Assembly: GCA_021323255.1 (NCBI GenBank)
Contig: JAJTCL010000074.1
Span: forward strand, 1 to 12,652
Length of the DNA: 12,652 nt
Direction of reading: 5' to 3'
DNA from: Propionibacteriaceae bacterium
GTDB lineage: Bacteria > Actinomycetota > Actinomycetes > Propionibacteriales > Propionibacteriaceae
Part shown: positions 7,876 to 12,652 of the stretch, one piece after another
Layout: each line of letters opens with the position of its first letter
Numbering within the stretch: position 1 is the first letter of the stretch
The notes under the pieces: model-generated
What the model was told of the DNA's origin: nothing
Database searches by the model: none
Seen by the model: the letters and a program-made list of their open reading frames with translations, nothing else
Translations under genes and position numbers: made by a program

Positions 7876-8402
7876 AAGATGATCGGTATTCATCCTGGGT
7901 CTCCCCAGGCCCGACGCCAGACGCGGCGTCCGGCCAGAGCGCTCCAAGATTGCCCGCAGAGAAACGGCAAGGTCAAAGGCTCTGACTGGCCCCTTGCGCC
8001 CGCCTGGGACCGGCCGGTGGAATTGGCACCGAGTAGGCGGCGACCCGCAAGGTGGATGGATTGCTCGGTAAACAACGAGTTGTATCCCTGTGCGCGCCCC
8101 GACCGCGACCGTTCCGCCATTGGTCATTCAGGCATTAACGACCGCCCGCGGCCGCTTCGCGACTTAGGGCCTTTGACGGACAGGTCTGACCGGAGGTCCA
8201 TCCTGAGTTGGCGGCGAATTGCACTGCAGACGCGCTATCTGCCCGAGCGAGCAACAGAGGGAGAGTGAAAGCGCAGATGGATCGACGGTCAACGGAGGCC
8301 GAAGTTGTCGAGACGACCACCGCGTCGTGCGGGCGCCAGCGCTCGGGCAGCAATGCTGATTCGAAGGACCGTTGTGCCTCCCAGTACCACTCGAGAAGGA
8401 AG
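7876..8402. other. About 530 bases without a recognisable gene
   Basis: Frames on both strands are open for up to about 200 codons, but the translations are arginine-rich, lack family motifs and look like chance high-GC frames. None has a good ribosome site. The last part, up to 8402, is the leader of the helix-turn-helix gene at 8409; I could not pick a promoter in it with confidence. Confidence 0.5.
7894..7909. other. Short perfect stem-loop (6-bp stem, 4-base loop)
   Basis: cctggg and cccagg flank the loop tctc. There is no T-run after it on either strand, so it is not a convincing intrinsic terminator. It lies in gene-poor DNA upstream of the DUF4383 relic. Confidence 0.3.
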
Positions 8403-8408
8403 ATGATC

Positions 8409-8600
8409 ATGACGCTGCAGGCCGGTGACAAGCTGATGTCACTCACCGATGTCTCGGAAATGCTAGGCATCCCGGTCCACACTCTGTATCGCTGGCGGTA
8501 CATGGGCGACGGTCCGGTCGGCTATCGAGTGGGCCGGCACGTGCGATACCGCCGGGAAGCCGTCGAGGCCTGGCTGGAGCAGCGGGCCGACCAGCGCTAG
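8409..8600 (+). CDS. Small excisionase-like helix-turn-helix DNA-binding protein
   Basis: A 63-residue protein made almost entirely of one winged-helix domain of the MerR-like/excisionase class (HTH_17 type). LTDVSEMLGIPVHTLYRWR (residues about 12-30) is the helix-turn-helix, and GYRVGRHVRYRREAVEAWL (about 38-56) is the wing with the final helix. The ATG at 8409 has AAGGAAG at 8396-8402 at good spacing; an ATG at 8403 is too close to it. Proteins of this size are typical excisionases (Xis) or copy/transfer regulators of actinobacterial integrative elements. The recombinase remnant 64 bases downstream on the opposite strand and the tRNA fragment beyond support that origin. It is the only intact frame in the 7.4-9.4 kb stretch. 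It could equally be an unrelated small regulator. Confidence 0.8.
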   Translation: MTLQAGDKLMSLTDVSEMLGIPVHTLYRWRYMGDGPVGYRVGRHVRYRREAVEAWLEQRADQR

Positions 8601-8663
8601 AGAGCCCAGCGCAAGAATCAGTCTCTGGCGGTCCGGGAGACAGTGGACCGAGAGCCGAGCCAA

Positions 8664-8810
8664 TTAGGGCGGGAAGAGGCCTCCGAGCACCTCGGCCGCC
8701 CCGGTCGCGCGCTTCTTGCGGCCCATGCAGATGTCGGCGGTCAGCGAGCGTTTCGCGTGCCCAAGCTGCTCCGCAGCCGAACGTGCGTACAGGCCGTTTG
8801 AGACATACCC
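8664..8810 (-). pseudogene. Tyrosine recombinase (phage-type integrase), C-terminal remnant
   Basis: The minus-strand frame reads GYVSNGLYARSAAEQLGHAK, then RSLTADICMGRKKRATGAAE and VLGGLFPP, to a TAA at 8664-8666. This is the end of the catalytic domain of a tyrosine recombinase: the region before the conserved LGH (His codon at 8757-8759), the S-x-T-x-D helix, then the position of the active-site Tyr. That position, ten residues after the His as in the family (LGHxxxxxTxxxY), reads TGC (Cys) at 8727-8729 instead of TAC/TAT. Nothing recognisable of the earlier catalytic Arg, Lys or His boxes precedes it; a stop lies a few codons upstream. It converges on the excisionase-like gene. It cannot encode an active enzyme. 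Confidence 0.82.
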
Positions 8811-8881
8811 GCGCCAAACCTTCTTTCATGGGGGCAGTCACGCCTGAAGTCAGCCGAAACGCGGCGCCAGCCGCCAGCGTG

Positions 8882-9056
8882 TCAAGCTCTGTCGACTATG
8901 CCGGACAACAGCGCCTGGTCTGTCCGGAAGTAGTTCGAGGTCGAGCCCTTCGGGAGACCGGCCCGCTCGTCGACGCGGGTATGCGCGAGCGCCCGAAGCC
9001 CCTGTGTGCCCACAAGGTCGATTGCCGCATCGATTGCAAGTCTTCGTCGAGGTCAC
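8882..9056 (-). pseudogene. TetR/AcrR-family regulator, N-terminal DNA-binding fragment
   Basis: One open minus-strand frame from about 9052 to a TGA at 8882-8884 reads AIDAAIDLVGTQGLRALAHT, then RVDERAGLPKGSTSNYFRTD and QALLSGIVDRA. This is the classic TetR helix-turn-helix, with recognition helix region PKGSTSNYFRT, and is well conserved. The ligand-binding domain (normally about 130 more residues) is missing because of the stop right after the DNA-binding domain. No start codon lies in this frame; a GTG at 9056 in the neighbouring frame (VTSTKTCNR) could be the old start, with a frameshift near 9040. It lies between the recombinase remnant and the tRNA fragment. Confidence 0.8.
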
Positions 9057-9201
9057 GACGTAGGACTTCGTCGCGCCAGATATGCGCCAGATCGGATGCC
9101 AAATAACGCTCACCACTGCCTACCGACGACCACCGCCGAACCGGGTGGCGCGCCTTGTCAGAGCCGGATTCAGCGGGGAAGCGGGCCGCCCGATCTACGT
9201 C

Positions 9202-9239
9202 TTAGGAAACCTTTGCTCTATCCCCTGAGCTATGGGGGC
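9202..9239 (-). pseudogene. 5' half of a tRNA-Arg (anticodon CCU)
   Basis: The minus strand from 9239 gives exactly positions 1-38 of a tRNA: acceptor 5' strand GCCCCCA, TA, D-stem GCTC, D-loop AGGGGATA, GAGC, A, anticodon arm AAGGT, and loop TTCCTAA with anticodon CCT (plus-strand 9204-9206). After the loop the sequence (GACGTAGATC...) does not pair with AAGGT and shows no T-arm or acceptor 3' strand. The break at the anticodon loop matches a common crossover region for tRNA-targeting recombinases. It is not a functional tRNA. Confidence 0.78.
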
Positions 9240-9246
9240 TGACTTT

Positions 9247-9271
9247 GGGAAGACACTGCAGTCATCTTCCC
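9247..9271. promoter_or_regulatory. Nested dyad: 7-bp stem around an 8-bp palindrome
   Basis: gggaaga (9247-9253) and tcttccc (9265-9271) are perfect inverted arms, and the loop contains the palindrome actgcagt. It starts 8 bases beyond the 5' end of the tRNA fragment, in the leader of the VOC gene. It could be an operator or a hairpin in RNA. No T-run follows. Confidence 0.35.
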
Positions 9272-9403
9272 TCGTGCCATGAGCTTGCCATGGTCGCATG
9301 GCTGGCCGAGCTGATCAGCAGGTGAGCGACGCCAGTTTGCCACGTAGCCGACCGTTTGCCTTGGCTACCTTATGTCCCTGGAGTGGATCGAGAGGACGAG
9401 TAG

Positions 9404-9859
9404 TTGGCGGATGACCGCAGGTCACTCGCACGACGCTTCGACCATGTCGGCATCACCGTCGCGGACTTCGACACGGTGACGGCGTTCTTCATCGGGCTCG
9501 GTCTCGAGGTCGAGGGCCGGACGTTCGTGGAGGGCGAGTTCATAGACCCTGTCATCGGCATCCCTGACTCCCGCACCGAGATTGTCATGTTGCGGCCGCC
9601 CGACGGAGGTACCCGGCTGGAGCTGTCAAGGTTCGTTCGGCCCGACCACGAGCCCGGGTCACCGGCCGCGAACGGCCAACGAGCTGGGGCTGCGCAACCT
9701 GGCCTTCGAAGGCGACGACCTCCAGGCCGCCGTCGACCGGCTGGCCGCGGAAGGCTACGGACTCATCGGTGGCATCGGCCAGTACGAGCACATCTGGCGC
9801 ATGGCGTACGTGCGCGGACGGAGGGGATCATCGTGTCGCTGGCCGAGCGCAAAGGCTGA
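9404..9859 (+). pseudogene. VOC/glyoxalase-family protein with two compensating frameshifts
   Basis: The TTG at 9404 has GAGG at 9392-9395 at good spacing. The first frame reads RFDHVGITVADFDTVTAFFI, GLGLEVEGRTFVEGEF and GGTRLELSRFVRP: a complete first beta-alpha-beta-beta-beta module with the metal-ligand-type His (DHVGI) and Glu (LEL). The second module continues one frame over (TANELGLRNLAFEGDDLQAA ... IGQYEHIWRMAYVRG), then returns to the first frame for GIIVSLAERKG and the TGA at 9857-9859. One extra base near 9674 (aacggccaac) and one missing base near 9819 (ggacggagg) explain both shifts. The uncorrected frame stays open for 151 codons, but its middle is arginine-rich nonsense. Restored, it would be a normal VOC protein of about 150 residues; substrate unknown. 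Sequencing error is possible. Confidence 0.82.
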
Positions 9860-9918
9860 CGCCCCCGTCGATGCTTGATCAGCCGGACGTCAGGCGCCAG
9901 GCTGCTCCTGCTCCCCAT

Positions 9919-9956
9919 GGTGATCCGCCCGGCTCGGGGTGATCCGCCCGGCTCGG
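9919..9956 (+). repeat. 19-bp perfect tandem repeat (two copies)
   Basis: ggtgatccgcccggctcgg occurs at 9919-9937 and again at 9938-9956 with no spacer. It lies between the VOC gene and the small membrane ORF. Each copy carries a TGATC core. It may be recent slippage or a pair of protein-binding sites. Confidence 0.85.
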
Positions 9957-9981
9957 CTTAGGCTACTGCCGCTTTCTCGGT

Positions 9982-10194
9982 TTGTTGTGGCTCATCGGTA
10001 CGGTGTTTTGGTGGTTGCCCCTGGTTCGGTCATCACTTCGATTGCGGGTGGCGGGCATCCTTTACGCCCTGAGCGCTCCACTGTTCATCTGGCGTGGTCA
10101 GGTGGACCTGATTCGGCAACAAGCACTCGCCGGTTTGCTCCTCACTTTTGCCGCGATGATCATCGCCGTTCGCCCTCCAAGCGAAGCCTCATGA
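9982..10194 (+). CDS. Small hypothetical membrane protein overlapping the CPBP gene
   Basis: A 70-residue frame with a TTG start (9982 or 9985). The translation is strongly hydrophobic in a structured way: LWLIGTVFWWLPLV (2-15), RVAGILYALSAPLFIW (22-37) and ALAGLLLTFAAMIIAV (48-63), with polar turns between, so three membrane segments are likely. The stop at 10192-10194 overlaps the ATG of the CPBP gene (10191) by 4 bases, the usual sign of translational coupling. Against it: there is no ATG or GTG start and no clear ribosome site, and the hydrophobic frame is open back to 9943, so it may be the end of a gene whose front was lost. I do not recognise a family. Confidence 0.5.
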   Translation: MLWLIGTVFWWLPLVRSSLRLRVAGILYALSAPLFIWRGQVDLIRQQALAGLLLTFAAMIIAVRPPSEAS

Positions 10195-11084
10195 CTGGTG
10201 ACATGGCCTCACAGCGGGACCTGTCGGGACGTCGGCGGTTTGGGTCCGGCGCGGTGTCGTTCGTCGGCCGACATCCGGTGGGCTCCTACCTGGTGCTAGC
10301 GTTCGTGATCTTTTGGGCCAGCTGGATGCCTGTGCTGTTCTTCGGCGCGCCGCCGCGCCCGTTCAGCGCCACCGGGGCGATCTTGGGCTTGGCGTTGCCG
10401 GCGGTCCTCGTGACAGCGGCCACAGACGGCCGAGCCGGGGTTCGTGATCTGCTGCATCGCGTGTTGCGGTGGCGAGTCGGCATCGGCTGGTACCTGCTCG
10501 CGATGCTCGCCGTTCCGGTCGGGGCGCTGCTCCTTGCTCCCTTGTTTCTTGGCTCAGCTGCACTCGAAGGATTGCCCCAGAACTGGCCTCTGCTGTTCAC
10601 CGAGTTCGTCCCGCAGCTGTTGCTGGCGCTCGTGACTGTGCAGGTCTTCGAGGAGCTAGGTTGGGCGGGGTTTGTGCAGCACAGACTGCAAACCCGGCAC
10701 GGGGCGCTGAAGGCGTCTCTTTTGGTTGCGCTGGCGTTCGCGGGGCTGCACCTGCCCACCTACCTGAGTGCTCCGATCTCCGGAGAGAGCGTCATCCGTG
10801 ATCTGTCGGTAATGGTGATCGTGATTCCGTTCGCAATCTTTTTCCGGATCCTGATCACCTTCGCCTACAACCGCACGCGATTCAGCGTCCTCATCGCCGC
10901 AATCAGCCACGCCTCCTTCAACGAAGCGTCTGAAATCATCTCCCCAAACGTGCCAGGGCCCTTGGGGCAAGTTCTGGCGTTCGCCTCAGTCGGACTATTG
11001 GCACTACTCGCCGTGGTGATCAGCAAAGGGACCTTGGCTTACAACCGTGATCAAGGCTCGGTTGCGCACCAGGTCAGTGCCTGA
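10191..11084 (+). CDS. CPBP-family intramembrane glutamic protease
   Basis: A 297-residue multi-spanning membrane protein of the CPBP (CAAX protease and bacteriocin-processing, Abi) family. The three active-site motifs are present in order: Glu154-Glu155 in FEELGWAGFVQHRLQ, Phe183-x3-His187 in LAFAGLHLPTYL, and His240-x3-Asn244 in ISHASFNEAS. Motif 1 has Ala159 where many members have Arg (EExxxR), a variation also seen in other relatives. About eight hydrophobic segments are visible, the first at residues about 31-52. The ATG at 10191 overlaps the previous ORF; an ATG at 10203 (MASQRD) is an alternative. The frame upstream of 10191 is open but reads as low-complexity basic sequence. The substrate is unknown; family members process prenylated or other peptides, or take part in stress or bacteriocin immunity. 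Confidence 0.9.
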   Translation: MTGDMASQRDLSGRRRFGSGAVSFVGRHPVGSYLVLAFVIFWASWMPVLFFGAPPRPFSATGAILGLALPAVLVTAATDGRAGVRDLLHRVLRWRVGIGWYLLAMLAVPVGALLLAPLFLGSAALEGLPQNWPLLFTEFVPQLLLALVTVQVFEELGWAGFVQHRLQTRHGALKASLLVALAFAGLHLPTYLSAPISGESVIRDLSVMVIVIPFAIFFRILITFAYNRTRFSVLIAAISHASFNEASEIISPNVPGPLGQVLAFASVGLLALLAVVISKGTLAYNRDQGSVAHQVSA

Positions 11085-11711
11085 CGTGCCAGCTACTCCG
11101 TGGCCCCTCAGACTTGGAGCTCACAGAGCTAACGTGCGACTTCGGCTGACCGGTGGACGGTGGTTACCGGACTGCCATCTGCGACGCACTCATGCGTCAT
11201 AACGCGGCGCGGGATCCCATATCTTGACCAGCCATCAGCACGTTGCGACGCCACTTGCCTTCGGAGGAGCCGTCGCGGTCGCCAGGATGATCATCGATCA
11301 CTAACGGCGCTCACCAAGTTGGCTCGGGTCGAGTCCTCTGGATTGTTGGCGGCGTCCGTGCCGATCACTTCGTTAGGCCTGGTTGTGGTTGCCGGCGACG
11401 ATGGCGCTGACCCGCGTTGGTTCCGGCAGCAACCCACCGGATCCGTTCTGCTCGGCGAGGTTGTCGCGGGCTCGTTGGTGGGCGGCTGATGCGGTGTGAG
11501 GCCGGTGCCGTGTCCATGTCTGGCGGCCAACGGTAAGAAGCAGTGGTCATGGAGACAGGGATCAACATGGCGGCTCTGTTGATACGCGTGTAACCCACCA
11601 CTCGTTCATTCATCCTCCTGCGATGACCCACCCGGCTACAGACGCCAATCGCGCGACCTGGGTCGGGTGGCTTTATGGTGGCGGCCAGTCTGTGAATCAC
11701 TTTGGGCGAAT
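11085..11711. other. About 630 bases without a recognisable gene
   Basis: Open frames here are at most about 110 codons on either strand and none shows a family motif or good start. A mildly hydrophobic plus-strand stretch (LGLVVVAGDDGADPRW, then VLLGEVVAGSLVGG, about 11365-11489) could be the end of a decayed gene, but I cannot name it. Partly complementary arms (ccacccg near 11630 and cgggtgg near 11665) frame a possible weak hairpin just before the DJ-1/PfpI relic. Confidence 0.45.
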
Positions 11712-12483
11712 GTGGTTGTCTCCGGCGTAGTGGTCGAAGCGGAGCAGTTCAGTGGTGCCGGCACGGTGCTCTCGGTGTGCAACGGCGCAGAGGTTCTCGG
11801 AGAAGCAGGTCTTCTTGACGGCCGTCGAGTCACCGCGAACTGGGCTGGCATCGACGCGTTCAGCAAGCGCTATCCCAATGCTCAGTGGATGCGATGGCTG
11901 CGGTATGTCGAGGACGGCAACCTGATCAGCACCGCTGGGGTCACCTCCGGTGTCAACGGCGCGCTGCGAGTGGTGTCAAAACACCTGGGGGAGGATGCTG
12001 GCAGGGATCTGGCCCTTCGGATCGGCTACCCAGACCAGCGCTTGGATACCTCACCGGAGATCGCGGCCCAGCGGCTCACCATCAATGATGCAGCCCTCTA
12101 CGCCTTGATGGTGGGCTTCGGCTGGGGCAAGAACTCCATTGGGGTAGCCCTCAGCGATGGGTCGGTGAGATCGAGCTGGCCTCCGTCTTCGATGTCTACC
12201 CTGGGCAGGTCTTTGCGGCGGATGTCACCACACTTTCCGCCGCTGGTCCCAAGGCGGCGGTCACCTCCCGCCACAGGTTGACCTTCATACCCCGGCACGG
12301 CCTGGACGACGCCCCAGCCCCGATCGGGTGATCGTTCCGGGACTCGACGTTGGGTCTGAAACCAGCAGCGCACTCCACGAGTGGGCGGGTGATCGCGGTC
12401 TCAAGCCGCACTACATCCATGCCGACACCGCGGGACGGTTCCCGTTCGACGCCACCTTGTCTGACCTGGTGCACGGCTCCTGA
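11712..12483 (+). pseudogene. DJ-1/PfpI-family protein, truncated and frameshifted
   Basis: From about 11754 the frame reads GAGTVLSVCNGAEVLGEAGL, then LDGRRVTANW: the nucleophile elbow of the DJ-1/PfpI fold with its Cys (TGC at 11778-11780). WLRYVEDGNLISTAGVTSGV and NGALRVV follow. A second DJ-1-like module continues in other frames: VGEIELASVFDVYPGQVFAA, SRHRLTFIPRHGLDD, then DRVIVPGLDV and FPFDATLSDLVHGS to the TGA at 12481-12483. Single-base losses near 12161 (gatgggtcgg) and 12320 (gccccgatcg) account for both frame changes. The first part of the usual protein, before the Cys elbow, is missing, and the end is shorter than in full relatives. Such two-module proteins of actinobacteria have no settled function. 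Confidence 0.8.
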
Positions 12484-12534
12484 GAGGGAGGGGATGAATC
12501 GCAGGGAGTGATCATCGGGAACGATTTCGATGGG

Positions 12535-12652
12535 TCAGTCGCGGATGGTGATATCGGCTGAGGTGACCACCGCCGATGGGCCGACGCCCTCGACGGTGAG
12601 GATGGTTTTCCAGGTGCCGGGGAAGGGGAAGCGGTAGTCCGCGACCCAGGCG
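12535..12652 (-). CDS. C-terminal end of a probable CopC/CopD- or YtkA-type copper protein (partial)
   Basis: The gene enters from the right edge on the minus strand; its last 38 codons end in TGA at 12535-12537. The visible residues include ADYRFPFPGTWKTILTVEGV and AVVTSADITIRD, a beta-sandwich end with the F-P-x-x-G-x-W-x-x-x-x-T-V pattern found in the C-terminal domain of actinobacterial CopC/CopD fusions and YtkA-like proteins. These are envelope proteins linked to copper uptake or tolerance. The frame is clean as far as it goes. Identification rests on a short stretch, so the family is likely rather than certain. Confidence 0.55.
   Translation of the reverse strand, partial: AWVADYRFPFPGTWKTILTVEGVGPSAVVTSADITIRD

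Noticed and set aside
8165..8180. Possible DosR/DevR-type box (agggcctttgacggac)
   Set aside because: Only about half of the positions fit the consensus palindrome, and the right half does not mirror the left; no intact gene of that regulon type follows.
8135..8503. Minus-strand frame of 122 codons opposite the helix-turn-helix gene
   Set aside because: Overlaps the real gene and its leader, and shows no motif or ribosome site.
1..12652. CRISPR array, rRNA or complete insertion sequence
   Set aside because: No regularly spaced repeats, no rRNA-like sequence, and no transposase with terminal inverted repeats were seen.

Overview
The window is high-GC DNA with long high-GC coding frames, GTG/TTG starts and 4-base start/stop overlaps, which points to an actinobacterium. 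The fused MrpA/B subunit, tandem-domain universal stress protein (Usp), DUF4383, DJ-1/PfpI and CopC/CopD-type families all fit that. I cannot name a genus from the sequence alone.

Left part (about 400-7300): an intact six-gene operon, mrpA(B)-C-D-E-F-G, for a multisubunit Na+/H+ antiporter of the Mrp/Mnh/Pha type. Every junction overlaps by 1-4 bases, so the genes are probably translationally coupled and the subunits made together as one membrane complex. A wrecked Usp gene lies just upstream (110-346). An intact two-domain Usp gene converges on mrpG from the other side (6460-7299, minus). The pairing suggests a stress or ion-homeostasis neighbourhood.

Right part (about 7400-12650): mostly gene remains. 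In order they are a DUF4383 membrane-protein pseudogene (minus), about 530 bases with no recognisable gene, a small intact excisionase-like helix-turn-helix gene (8409-8600), the C-terminal end of a tyrosine recombinase whose catalytic Tyr position reads Cys (minus), a TetR-type DNA-binding fragment (minus), and the 5' half of a tRNA-Arg(CCU) ending exactly after the anticodon loop (minus). Next come a VOC/glyoxalase gene with a +1 and a -1 frameshift, a small membrane ORF overlapping an intact CPBP-family membrane protease gene, about 630 bases with no recognisable gene, and an N-terminally truncated, twice-frameshifted DJ-1/PfpI gene. The window closes with the C-terminal end of what looks like a CopC/CopD or YtkA-type copper protein running in from the right edge (minus).

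My reading is a stable ion-antiporter operon next to the eroded scar of an integrative element that once used a tRNA-Arg gene. I see no complete new system. The points most worth checking are the recombinase/excisionase/tRNA scar, the compensating frameshifts in the VOC gene, and the unidentified small membrane gene coupled to the CPBP protease.
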